Source: Bacteroidales bacterium UBA5342
GTDB lineage: Bacteria > Bacteroidota > Bacteroidia > Bacteroidales > UBA5342
Assembly (NCBI GenBank): GCA_002408065.1
Contig: DHQI01000036.1
Coordinates: 30,691 to 65,826 of the forward strand
Length of the DNA: 35,136 bases
Reading direction: 5' to 3'
In this document: positions 27,766-35,114 of the stretch, piece by piece
Layout of the letters: the number at the start of each line of letters is the position of its first letter
Numbering within the stretch: position 1 is the first letter of the stretch
Position numbers and translations under genes: made by a program
Notes under the pieces: generated by a model
What the model saw: the letters and a program-made list of their open reading frames with translations, nothing else
Databases searched by the model: none
Told to the model about the DNA's origin: nothing

Positions 27766-28581
27766 TTAAAGTGCGCTGCGGATCGCTGTTAATTTTTCTA
27801 AAAGACCATCGAGCAAGTCTAATCGTAACATGTTGGCACCGTCACTTTTAGCAACAGACGGATCTTTGTGGGTCTCAATAAACAAACCATCAGCACCTAC
27901 AGCTATAGCCGCCTTGGCAATGGTCTCTATCAGTTCCGGTTTACCACCGGTAACACCCGACGTTGTATTGGGTTGTTGTAAAGAGTGCGTCACATCCATC
28001 ACCACGGGATATCCTGTTTTTTGCATCTCCGGAATGCCGCGGTAATCTACCACCAAATCACCATAACCAAAAGTAGTACCGCGCTCTGTCAGCATCACAT
28101 TTTTATTACCTGCATCGGCAATTTTTTGAGCAGCAAACTGCATAGAAGCCGGCGCTAGAAATTGGCCTTTCTTGATATTAACGACCTTACCGGTTTTAGC
28201 AGCAGCAAGCAATAAATCGGTCTGTCGACAAAGAAAAGCGGGTATCTGCAGCACATCCACATATTCGGCCGCGATGAAAGCCTCTTCGGCCGTATGAATA
28301 TCGGTCACCACCGGAATATCAAATGTTGTACTTACTTTCTTCAAAATCTGCAAGGCATCCACATCACCAATCCCCATAAAAGAATCTAAACGGGAACGGT
28401 TGGCTTTACGGTAAGAGCCTTTGAACACATAAGGTATATTGTATTTGTCAGACAAACTCACCACATGTTCGGCGATGTCCATAGCCATCTTTTCTCCTTC
28501 GATCACACACGGACCAGCCAAAAGGAAAAAATTATTTGATTCACGGTGTTTTATGTTTGGAATATCTACTTTCATCATCAT
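27766..28581 (-). CDS. kdsA: KDO-8-phosphate synthase, metal-dependent type
   Basis: Condenses PEP with arabinose-5-phosphate to 3-deoxy-D-manno-octulosonate 8-phosphate for the LPS inner core. The 271 residues match the family. LAGPCVIEG (21-29) supplies C25, and H199, E236 and D247 complete the metal site of the class II (Aquifex-type) enzyme; metal-independent E. coli-type enzymes have Asn in place of this Cys. DVTHSLQQPNTTSG (196-209) is the signature loop. The start (MMMK) overlaps the stop codon of the S41 protease gene by one base, which suggests coupled translation. Confidence 0.96.
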   Translation of the reverse strand: MMMKVDIPNIKHRESNNFFLLAGPCVIEGEKMAMDIAEHVVSLSDKYNIPYVFKGSYRKANRSRLDSFMGIGDVDALQILKKVSTTFDIPVVTDIHTAEEAFIAAEYVDVLQIPAFLCRQTDLLLAAAKTGKVVNIKKGQFLAPASMQFAAQKIADAGNKNVMLTERGTTFGYGDLVVDYRGIPEMQKTGYPVVMDVTHSLQQPNTTSGVTGGKPELIETIAKAAIAVGADGLFIETHKDPSVAKSDGANMLRLDLLDGLLEKLTAIRSAL

Positions 28582-30188
28582 TAATCTTGTTGGTTATAAT
28601 AAGCTAAACGTTTCTTTTTATTTTCGAGCACCTCCACAGCTTTTAAGAAGGATTTATCGCGTGTATTCAGCACCTGATAGTATTCGCTCATATCGAAAAG
28701 ATCGCGTGCCACCAGAGCTTTCATTTGTAAGAATAAAAAATCGTGAGAGACAGCAAACTCTTTTTCGTCATATTCAATACTGTCTTTGGCGGCTTCTACA
28801 ACTAAAGCCTCAAGCATCTCTTCTTTAACTTCATATTTTTCATCAAATTGTCCAAAACTCTTGTACTTATGACGAAACTCCTCCCTATGTTCGTCTACAT
28901 AGCTAAGCATAAATTGATTTAAAACTCCTGAAGCAATAACTTGACGGTGAAAATCGCTGTAAGTCGTTGTATCAATAGGTACAAAGACGTCAGGGATAAT
29001 ACCACCACCACCATATACAGTACGTCCTTCCACCAAGGTTTTATATTTCAATGAATCCGGAAAATCGATGCTATCAGCATTCACCAATTCACCACTTTCG
29101 AAACGCTCCATCAAGTCTTTGCCATATTCATCTTTTTCGCCTTCGGTATAAGGCTTCTGAATGCAGCGCCCCGAAGGGGTATGATAACGGGCTGTAGTGA
29201 GGCGAATCATGGCACCATCGGGTAAATTAATCGGTTTTTGAACCAAGCCTTTACCAAAAGAACGACGTCCTATAATCAGACCACGATCCCAATCCTGAAC
29301 AGCGCCAGAAAGAATCTCACTGGCCGAGGCCGATGCTTCATCAACCAAAACCACCAAACCGCCTTTTTCAAAAGTACCATTGCCACGCGAGTCAAACTTT
29401 TGCACAGGAGAGTTACGTCCTTCAGTATAAACAATCAGGCGGTCTTTTTCCAACAGTTGATCGGCTATCTCAATGGCCGGTTGCATATAACCACCGCCGT
29501 TACCTTTTAGGTCGATGATAAGGTCTTTCATTCCTTCTTTTTGAAGCTTAAGTACAGCCTCCATGAATTCGCGGTATGACGTAGCAGCAAAACGGTTTAA
29601 CTTAACATAACCAATAGTAGGAGATACCATATAAGCGGCATCGAGACTATAAATTGGAATTTTATCGCGGATAATAGTGAAAGCCAAAAGTTCTTTGCGC
29701 CCCTTACGTCTCACCTCGACTTTGACTTTTGTACCTTTTTGTCCGCGTAATAATTCGACCATCCGTGTACGACTACATTTAACTCCTGCAATAACGGTAG
29801 AATCTACTTTCACAATACGATCACCTGCACGTATACCTACTTTCTCGGAAGGCCCGCCAGGAATGGGGGAAATTACAATCAACGAATCGTCCAAAACATT
29901 AAACTGAATACCAACACCGTCGAAATTACCTTGTAAAGGCTCATTCATTTTCTTCACATCTTCCGGTGAAATATAGGCCGAATGCGGATCCAGCTCTTTG
30001 AGCATTGCCACAATAGAACTCTCCACCAATTCGTTAGCATCCACGTCGTCAACATACAATCCATGGATCATACGGTAAGTTGTCAACAGCTTTTGCATCT
30101 GCAGGGTGTAGGATTCTTTGTTATTAGCCCCCATCACAGACAAGCAGACGGTTAGCAATAAAGTGGTCAATCTGATTATTCTTTTCAT
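28581..30188 (-). CDS. S41-family C-terminal processing protease
   Basis: A 535-residue exported serine protease of the CtpA/Prc type. A signal peptide covers about residues 1-20. A PDZ domain with GVGIQFN (91-97) and a GIRAGDRIVKVD segment lies at about 90-170. In the peptidase domain, NGGGYM (230-235) is followed by S288 (in ASASASE) and K313 (in SFGKGL), a Ser-Lys pair 25 residues apart as in plant D1 protease. About 190 further residues, partly helical, follow. Bacteroidota members clip periplasmic or outer-membrane proteins; no specific target is visible. It sits 23 bp after lipB. Confidence 0.94.
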   Translation of the reverse strand: MKRIIRLTTLLLTVCLSVMGANNKESYTLQMQKLLTTYRMIHGLYVDDVDANELVESSIVAMLKELDPHSAYISPEDVKKMNEPLQGNFDGVGIQFNVLDDSLIVISPIPGGPSEKVGIRAGDRIVKVDSTVIAGVKCSRTRMVELLRGQKGTKVKVEVRRKGRKELLAFTIIRDKIPIYSLDAAYMVSPTIGYVKLNRFAATSYREFMEAVLKLQKEGMKDLIIDLKGNGGGYMQPAIEIADQLLEKDRLIVYTEGRNSPVQKFDSRGNGTFEKGGLVVLVDEASASASEILSGAVQDWDRGLIIGRRSFGKGLVQKPINLPDGAMIRLTTARYHTPSGRCIQKPYTEGEKDEYGKDLMERFESGELVNADSIDFPDSLKYKTLVEGRTVYGGGGIIPDVFVPIDTTTYSDFHRQVIASGVLNQFMLSYVDEHREEFRHKYKSFGQFDEKYEVKEEMLEALVVEAAKDSIEYDEKEFAVSHDFLFLQMKALVARDLFDMSEYYQVLNTRDKSFLKAVEVLENKKKRLAYYNQQD

Positions 30189-30211
30189 AATATATTTAGT
30201 TGCGGAATGAC

Positions 30212-30898
30212 CTAGCTAACAGCTATGCCAAACACGTGTTCAAATTCAGCGACATACTTTTTCTTTACATCTTCGAAATCAATTTCCCGTCCCAATTCTT
30301 TCTGCAAAGAAGTGACCCCTTTATCAGTAAAACCACAAGGATTTATGTGATTAAAATAGGTCAAATCGGTATTGATATTCAGCGCATAACCATGCATCGT
30401 TACATAACGGCTACTTTTTACCCCAATAGCACATATCTTGCGCTCCTGTGGCGTGCCTACTCCCAACCATACTCCTGCAGCACCTTTGGCGCGCGTTCCT
30501 TCCAGACCATAATGAGCAATCGTACGAATGATGCTCTCTTCTAACTTTTCAATATACTCCCTTAAACCCATTTTATAGTTCTCCAGGTTAAGAATGGGAT
30601 AACCGACCAATTGTCCAGGACCATGGTAGGTGATATCACCTCCGCGGTTGGTATGCACAAATTGTGCCTCTTTAGCCTGCAACTGCATATAATTAAGCAG
30701 CAAATTGTTTTCCTCACCACTCTTGCCCAAAGTATAAACATGAGGGTGCTCTACCAATATCAAATAATCCTGCGTAAGTTGTGGTGCACAGACTTGTTCC
30801 ATCTTGGTTTCGATGATGGCCTTGAACAACTCCTCCTGTTCTTTCCAAGCTTGATTGTACTCTTTTACACCCCAGTCTAATAATTTTACTTCAGCCAT
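30212..30898 (-). CDS. lipB: Octanoyl-[acyl carrier protein]:protein N-octanoyltransferase
   Basis: Moves octanoyl groups from ACP to lipoyl domains of pyruvate and 2-oxoglutarate dehydrogenases and GcvH, the first step of lipoate synthesis. The 228-residue protein shows RGGDITYHGPGQLVGYP (85-101), the LipB signature, and the catalytic pair K161 and C188 (in INPCGF). Length and motifs are normal. lipA, the next enzyme, is not adjacent. It lies 52 bp after ddl in the minus-strand run. Confidence 0.96.
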   Translation of the reverse strand: MAEVKLLDWGVKEYNQAWKEQEELFKAIIETKMEQVCAPQLTQDYLILVEHPHVYTLGKSGEENNLLLNYMQLQAKEAQFVHTNRGGDITYHGPGQLVGYPILNLENYKMGLREYIEKLEESIIRTIAHYGLEGTRAKGAAGVWLGVGTPQERKICAIGVKSSRYVTMHGYALNINTDLTYFNHINPCGFTDKGVTSLQKELGREIDFEDVKKKYVAEFEHVFGIAVS

Positions 30899-30950
30899 TT
30901 TTTAAAACAATTTAGAGGACGTTATTTTTAACACTTTCTCAATCAACATT

Positions 30951-31940
30951 TCATTTATTTTTCATTCTCTCTATTGCATCTTCTATAACATCTTCAAAAA
31001 CATCGGCTATAAGCAAACCTTCAGCCTCTATTTGCTGAGGTATAAAGCTTGTCACAGTCATTCCCGGAGTCGTATTCACTTCCAAAAGGAAAATATCACC
31101 ATCCTGAATAATGTAATCAATACGCACAATGCCATTACATCCTAAAATATCGTAGATAGCACTTGTGAGTGTTTTGATGCGTGTCGTCAAATCATCCGAT
31201 ATACGTGCCGGCGTAATTTCATTAGCTTTTCCTTTCACATATTTGGCTTCGTAATCGAAAAAGTCATTATCCGTTACCACCTCCGTAACCGGCAACACAA
31301 CAGCTTTGTTTTTAGTTTTATAGATACCGTTAGTTACCTCTGTACCATTGATAAGAGCTTCTATTATAACCTCGTCACTCTCTTCCAAAGCTTTATCAAC
31401 AGCCGGGAGTATCTGTGCTTTTTCCTTCACCTTAGTCACACCAAAACTAGAGCCTCCGGCATTAGGTTTCACAAAACAAGGCAAACCAATACACTGCACA
31501 ATAGCATCGGCATCCTGTTTCATACCTTTTCTTATCACTAAAGATTCTGCCACATTAAGACCAAAGCCTTTCAGATAAGTGTTACAGGCAAACTTGTTAA
31601 AGGTAAGTGCCGAAACAAGGACGTTACAGGTAGAATAAGGCATCTTAATAAGTTCAAAATAGCCTTGCAACAATCCATTTTCTCCGGGTGTACCATGGAT
31701 GGTAATGTAAGCACAATCAAAATTTATTGTCTTTCCGTTCTGGGTAAAAGAAAAATCATTACGGTCAATATCTAAAACCTCACCTCCGGCTTCCACTGTC
31801 CAACGTGCATCCTCCACCCTAACAATGTAGTTATCATACGTTTTCGGGTCAATAAATGAAGAAATGCCCTGTGCGCTTTTTAGCGAAACAACTATTTCAG
31901 AAGAGTCACCACCGGCAACAATCGCTATATTTTTTTTCAT
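30951..31940 (-). CDS. ddl: D-alanine--D-alanine ligase
   Basis: Makes D-Ala-D-Ala for peptidoglycan. The 329-residue ATP-grasp enzyme shows HGTPGENG near residue 83 (the D-Ala1 site region), KPNAGGSSFG (ATP loop), FDYEAKYVKG, in which the Tyr of the omega loop marks D-Ala rather than D-lactate specificity, and LEVNTTPGMT with the Mg-binding Glu/Asn. The N-terminal GGDSSEIVVS replaces the enterobacterial GGTSAEREVS form, as in other Bacteroidota. It is the first gene of the minus-strand run and has a likely promoter just upstream. Confidence 0.95.
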   Translation of the reverse strand: MKKNIAIVAGGDSSEIVVSLKSAQGISSFIDPKTYDNYIVRVEDARWTVEAGGEVLDIDRNDFSFTQNGKTINFDCAYITIHGTPGENGLLQGYFELIKMPYSTCNVLVSALTFNKFACNTYLKGFGLNVAESLVIRKGMKQDADAIVQCIGLPCFVKPNAGGSSFGVTKVKEKAQILPAVDKALEESDEVIIEALINGTEVTNGIYKTKNKAVVLPVTEVVTDNDFFDYEAKYVKGKANEITPARISDDLTTRIKTLTSAIYDILGCNGIVRIDYIIQDGDIFLLEVNTTPGMTVTSFIPQQIEAEGLLIADVFEDVIEDAIERMKNK

Positions 31941-31975
31941 GTTTACTATTTACAATATAAAATATCACCAAACCA

Positions 31976-31983
31976 CAAAGGTA
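31976..31983 (-). promoter_or_regulatory. Likely -7 box for the ddl operon
   Basis: On the minus strand TACCTTTG matches TAnnTTTG exactly, 36 bp before the ddl ATG. The -33 region is poor (ATTG at about 22 bp spacing). Its position at the head of the minus-strand run, opposite the frr promoter, supports it. Confidence 0.45.
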
Positions 31984-32088
31984 CTAAGAAACTGATTATA
32001 GCTTGCAATTCCGCAGCGAATTATCCGGAATGACTTTTTATTAGCAAGAAATTAAATGACTTTAGGTTTTACAAAAGAAGATATTTTT

Positions 32089-32096
32089 TACATTTG
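32089..32096 (+). promoter_or_regulatory. Likely -7 box for frr
   Basis: TACATTTG matches TAnnTTTG. Transcription should start near 32103, about 23 nt before the ATG at 32126. This also rules out the in-frame GTG at 32099 as the start of frr. No good -33 TTTG is present. Confidence 0.55.
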
Positions 32097-32125
32097 CAGT
32101 GTATCAATTTATAAAACCTAAGTTT

Positions 32126-32689
32126 ATGCAAGAAGAGATTCAATTATACCTAGATGATAGTAAAGAAAGAATGGAGAAAGTGATTCACTATTTAGAAGAA
32201 GCACTCACACACATCCGCGCAGGCAAAGCTAACACCAAACTATTGGATGGTGTGATGGTAGAATATTACGGAGCCCTAACACCACTGGCTCAAGTATCTA
32301 ACCTTTCTACTCCAGATGCCAAAACCATTGCCATACAGCCTTGGGAAAAACAATTAATTCAGGAAATTGAGAAAGCAATCATCAACTCCAACCTGGGCTT
32401 CAATCCTGAGAACAACGGTGAAATGATTCGCATCAACATTCCTGCCCTAACAGAAGAACGCCGCGTATCTCTATCGAAACAAGTAAAACAAGAAGGCGAA
32501 GATGCCAAAGTAAGCATACGCAATATACGCCGTGATGCCAACGATGCCTTCAAGAAAATGAAAAAAGAAGGACTATCTGAAGATTTAGAAAAAGATGCTG
32601 AAGCAGAAGTACAAAAACTAACGGATGACTTTTCTAAAAATATAGACGCTTTAATTTCTGAAAAAGAGCAGGAAATAATGACCGTATAA
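32126..32689 (+). CDS. frr: Ribosome recycling factor
   Basis: Splits post-termination ribosomes together with EF-G. From the ATG at 32126 the protein is 187 residues, the usual length (about 185). The signature regions are seen: IRAGKANTKLLDGVMVEYYG near the start, then NLSTPDAKTIAIQPWEK in the middle, and RRDANDAFKKMKKEG near the end. An in-frame GTG lies 27 bp upstream but would fall before the predicted transcription start. DUF4301 follows 39 bp later. Bacteroidota usually have pyrH before frr; it is not here. Confidence 0.97.
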   Translation: MQEEIQLYLDDSKERMEKVIHYLEEALTHIRAGKANTKLLDGVMVEYYGALTPLAQVSNLSTPDAKTIAIQPWEKQLIQEIEKAIINSNLGFNPENNGEMIRINIPALTEERRVSLSKQVKQEGEDAKVSIRNIRRDANDAFKKMKKEGLSEDLEKDAEAEVQKLTDDFSKNIDALISEKEQEIMTV

Positions 32690-32728
32690 AAGCTCTCATA
32701 CCTTATCACAGTAAACACCTGAATACTT

Positions 32729-34231
32729 ATGAAAAGTCAGACCTTTACCAATTTGGACGTACAGCAGCTTAAAATGCGTGAGATATCACTCAAAGATGCA
32801 AAAGCACAACTTAAGACGCTAACAAATGGCGTCCCGTTCTTATCTATTGTTGCACCAGCCACCATCAATAATGGCGTACTTAAGCTGGACAGCTACGACG
32901 AGTACGTTAAGCTGTGGGAAGAAAAGCTCAACGAAGATTTACGCGTGGTAAAGTTCACTCCAGCCTCAGGTGCTGCATCCCGCATGTTTAGCGATCTGGT
33001 TATTTTTGCTGAAGGAGCTGGCCCTCTCACTGATAAAGCAAAAGCTTTTTTAGACGAATTGCCCAACTACCCTTTTTACGACGATCTGCAAGCTCTCATA
33101 AAAGACATCGATAGCAGCACTAACGAGGGAAAAAGACAAATCCTCAACTATTTCCTTGAAAAAAATGGGCTTAACTACAAAAACAAACCTAAAGGGCTAT
33201 TAGTCTTTCATAAATATCCAGAGGAAACGAGAACAGCTTTCGAAGAACACATAGAAGAAGGATGCCTCTACGCTATGACAAGCGACAAGAAAGTCAACCT
33301 TCACTTTACCGTTTCTTTACAATTTTTAGAATTGTTTGAAGAACTGGAACAGGAGGTAAAAGAAAAATACGAAAAAAAATACGGCTGTTCTATTGAAATA
33401 AAATATTCGGTACAAGAAAAATGCACCGACACGGTCGCTCTTGATGTAGAATCCAATGGGCCTTTCCGCAAAAAAGACAATAAACTGCTCTTACGCCCGG
33501 GAGGCCACGGTGCCTTGATCCACAACCTCAACAAGATAAAAGGAGACTATATCTTTATCAAAAACATTGACAACGTAGTACCTGATAAGGATAAAGATTT
33601 GGTGGTATACTATAAAAAAGCTTTAGCTGGTATTTTGGTTGAAAAACAAAAGAAAATTTTTGATTACCTGACTACAGTCACAGCTAAAAAAGCAGAAAAA
33701 CCTGACAAAGAAAAACTTCTTAAGTTTTTAGAAGAAGAATTAATGATAAAAGTAACAGACAAGGTAAGACGTTACAACACAAAAAAAACACTTCGTTTCT
33801 TTATTGAAAAACTTAACCGCCCTATACGCGTGTGCGGTATGGTGCGCAACGAAGGCGATCCCGGAGGCGGTCCTGTTTGGGTAGGCAACAACCGCTACGA
33901 ACAACTACAAATAGCCGAAATAAGCCAGCTGGATATGAATGACAACTATGTAAAAGATGCCATTGAGAACTCCAGTCACTTTAACCCTGTGGACATTGTG
34001 TGTTCAACGAAAAACTATCAAGGGGAATTTTTTGATCTCCATCAATACGTAGACCCAGAAACAGCTTTTATTTCATCTAAATCACAAGATGGGAAACCGC
34101 TTAAAGCATACGAACACCCGGGATTGTGGAATGGTGCTATGGCCAAATGGACTACTATTTTTGTTGAAGTACCCTACGAGACCTTTGCCCCGGTCAAAAC
34201 AGTGTTCGATTTACTCAAACACAATAAATAG
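32729..34231 (+). CDS. DUF4301 family protein
   Basis: A 500-residue cytosolic protein of the Bacteroidota family DUF4301, of unknown function. VKFTPASGAASRMF (74-87) is the conserved N-terminal loop and looks like a sugar-nucleotidyltransferase-type phosphate loop. Other conserved blocks are LLRPGGHGALIHNLN near 250, GMVRNEGDPGGGPVWVG near 370, and HPGLWNGAMA near the end. The glycine-rich loops suggest binding of a nucleotide or sugar phosphate; this is inference. It probably shares the frr transcript. Confidence 0.88.
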   Translation: MKSQTFTNLDVQQLKMREISLKDAKAQLKTLTNGVPFLSIVAPATINNGVLKLDSYDEYVKLWEEKLNEDLRVVKFTPASGAASRMFSDLVIFAEGAGPLTDKAKAFLDELPNYPFYDDLQALIKDIDSSTNEGKRQILNYFLEKNGLNYKNKPKGLLVFHKYPEETRTAFEEHIEEGCLYAMTSDKKVNLHFTVSLQFLELFEELEQEVKEKYEKKYGCSIEIKYSVQEKCTDTVALDVESNGPFRKKDNKLLLRPGGHGALIHNLNKIKGDYIFIKNIDNVVPDKDKDLVVYYKKALAGILVEKQKKIFDYLTTVTAKKAEKPDKEKLLKFLEEELMIKVTDKVRRYNTKKTLRFFIEKLNRPIRVCGMVRNEGDPGGGPVWVGNNRYEQLQIAEISQLDMNDNYVKDAIENSSHFNPVDIVCSTKNYQGEFFDLHQYVDPETAFISSKSQDGKPLKAYEHPGLWNGAMAKWTTIFVEVPYETFAPVKTVFDLLKHNK

Positions 34232-34262
34232 AGCAAACATCGTATAATTAGCTGCTTTTTTA

Positions 34263-34270
34263 TACATTTG
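34263..34270 (+). promoter_or_regulatory. Likely -7 box of the tRNA-Leu gene
   Basis: TACATTTG matches TAnnTTTG, 30 bp upstream of the tRNA. A small hairpin (GCGCT / AGCGC, 34283-34297) lies between the box and the mature 5' end and would be in the trimmed leader. No clear -33 box is seen. Confidence 0.55.
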
Positions 34271-34300
34271 CAGCCCTTAAAAGCGCTGGTACAGCGCAAC

Positions 34301-34384
34301 GCCCAAGTGGCGGAATTGGTAGACGCGCTAGTTTCAGGGACTAGTGTTCGCAAGGACGTGCAGGTTCGAGTCCTGTCTTGGGCA
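34301..34384 (+). tRNA. tRNA-Leu (anticodon CAG)
   Basis: Class II tRNA. The acceptor stem GCCCAAG / CTTGGGC pairs fully and the discriminator base is A. The anticodon stem CTAGT / ACTAG closes the loop TTCAGGG, giving anticodon CAG (codon CTG). A long variable arm (TGTTCGCAAGGACG region) and a T arm with TTCGAGT are present. CCA is not encoded, as is usual in Bacteroidota. Confidence 0.95.
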
Positions 34385-34386
34385 CA

Positions 34387-34418
34387 AAAAAGGTTGACGA
34401 AAGTCAGCCTTTTTTTTG
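34387..34418 (+). terminator. Terminator of tRNA-Leu
   Basis: A stem AAGGTTGAC / GTCAGCCTT (one G-T pair) with loop GAAA is followed by a run of eight T residues, starting three bases after the tRNA 3' end. Confidence 0.85.
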
Positions 34419-34512
34419 TTAAGATAGGACGAGAAGGGATCAAGCAGGATTTCTGTGGGGAAACAATTCTTAAGTACCTTGAATGAAAACCATGTAGAAT
34501 AAAAATGTTAAA

Positions 34513-34594
34513 CCCTTATCAGGGCTCTTCTGCAATAGTTTAGCCTGTCACGGGTTACACCCGTGGTTGTTCAAATTAAATCCCTTCAGGATTT
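34513..34594. repeat. Second block of three short palindromes (REP-like)
   Basis: Three small inverted repeats stand in a row: CCCT-tatc-AGGG (34513-34524), CACGGGT-tac-ACCCGTG (34549-34565) and AAATCC-cttca-GGATTT (34578-34594). The layout is like the block at 3953-4020 but the sequence is different. Similar blocks are common in Bacteroidota intergenic DNA. Confidence 0.55.
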
Positions 34595-34647
34595 TTCGTT
34601 ATATTTATTTCTTATCCTCTCACAGAATTTAATATTGATCCGTTTAT

Positions 34648-34741
34648 AAAACAAAAAAGGAGAACAAAACCGTCCTCCTTTTTTTACGCTTTGTGAGTCA
34701 GCTGGAGTTTGAACCCAGGACCACTCCCGTCTTAAAAAAAA
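34648..34741. repeat. Left copy of a 94-bp direct repeat (tRNA-Lys-like 3' half plus terminator)
   Basis: Matches 35021-35114 with one difference (C at 34671, T at 35044), exactly 373 bp apart. Read on the minus strand it contains the 3' side of a tRNA anticodon arm, the T arm, the 3' acceptor strand and a terminator hairpin. The two copies flank the GIY-YIG gene. Confidence 0.9.
34653..34685 (-). terminator. Terminator of the tRNA-Lys-like sequence
   Basis: On the minus strand GGAGGAC / GTTCTCC form a stem (one G-T pair) with a short loop, preceded by A residues and followed by a T run. A and T runs on both sides mean it could work in both directions. Confidence 0.75.
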
Positions 34742-34774
34742 GACGGGATGCTCTACCAGCTGAGCTACTGTTCA
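34694..34774 (-). pseudogene. Degenerate tRNA-Lys-like sequence
   Basis: A good D arm (GCTCAGCTGGTAGAGC) and T arm (CTGGG-TTCAAAC-TCCAG) are present, but two parts are abnormal. The 5' acceptor strand TGAACAG pairs with the 3' strand CTGACTC only at the three inner positions; it appears replaced by the end of the GIY-YIG gene. The anticodon arm is a palindrome of 24 nt (TCCCGTCTT, six T, AAGACGGGA) instead of 17, with a run of eight T where the anticodon TTT would lie. An ordinary tRNA-Lys cannot be folded from this. It may be a remnant used as a target or boundary by the adjacent nuclease gene. Confidence 0.6.
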
Positions 34775-35007
34775 ATTAGGCCTTCAATATATTTTCTGGA
34801 TTTTCGCCCCTTAATCTCGTTTTCTCGCACCATAGCCGCCTTTTTACCGATGCACCTTTCTGTATAGACTAAAACCCAAGGAATACCTCGATCTGTAAAT
34901 TTACCTTTCTGACGGTTATGCTCTGATAGCCGCCTTTCAATATCATTTGTATAACCAACGTAATACTTGTCAATTTTTGATGAATATAAAATATAGACGG
35001 AATACAT
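34765..35007 (-). CDS. Small GIY-YIG nuclease-domain protein
   Basis: An 80-residue single-domain protein. Seen: VYI (4-6) and YVG (16-18) as the GIY and YIG motifs, the catalytic Arg in ERRLSEHN (R25 or R26), and RENEIKGRKSRKY with the metal-binding Glu (E62 or E64). The ATG at 35007 gives the normal N-terminus MYSVYILYSS; an in-frame TTG at 35040 lies inside the terminator of the right repeat copy and is unlikely. The TAG stop falls in the tRNA-like sequence, at its positions 8-10. Relatives of this size are common and multi-copy in Bacteroidota; their function is not established. Confidence 0.85.
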   Translation of the reverse strand: MYSVYILYSSKIDKYYVGYTNDIERRLSEHNRQKGKFTDRGIPWVLVYTERCIGKKAAMVRENEIKGRKSRKYIEGLIEQ

Positions 35008-35020
35008 AGGTGAAGTTTTT

Positions 35021-35114
35021 AAAACAAAAAAGGAGAACAAAACTGTCCTCCTTTTTTTACGCTTTGTGAGTCAGCTGGAGTTTGAACCCAGGACCACTCC
35101 CGTCTTAAAAAAAA
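35021..35114. repeat. Right copy of the 94-bp direct repeat, with truncated tRNA-Lys-like half
   Basis: Same sequence as 34648-34741 with one difference. On the minus strand it contains the tRNA-like 3' half (35067-35114) and a terminator (35026-35058). Homology stops in the A run of the anticodon arm (nine A here, eight in the left copy); beyond it the tRNA 5' half is absent and unrelated sequence follows. This places a rearrangement breakpoint in the anticodon homopolymer. The terminator directly precedes the GIY-YIG gene, which therefore needs its own promoter or read-through. Confidence 0.85.

Larger units (their letters stand above)
34419..34693. other. Non-coding gap between the two tRNA units
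   Basis: The 275-bp stretch between the tRNA-Leu terminator and the tRNA-Lys-like sequence has no gene. It holds a 21-bp match to the right window edge (34435-34455), the palindromic element (34513-34594) and the left copy of the direct repeat with its terminator (from 34648). Confidence 0.6.

Noticed and set aside
32099..32125. Upstream GTG start for ribosome recycling factor
   Set aside because: It lies before the predicted transcription start and adds residues not found in the family.
34268..34486. Open reading frame through the tRNA-Leu gene (72 residues)
   Set aside because: It reads straight through the mature tRNA and its terminator; the QVAELVDAL-type peptide is a familiar artefact of tRNA-Leu sequence.
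34694..34774. Functional tRNA-Lys
   Set aside because: The acceptor stem pairs at only three inner positions plus one wobble, and the anticodon arm is seven bases too long, so it is called degenerate.
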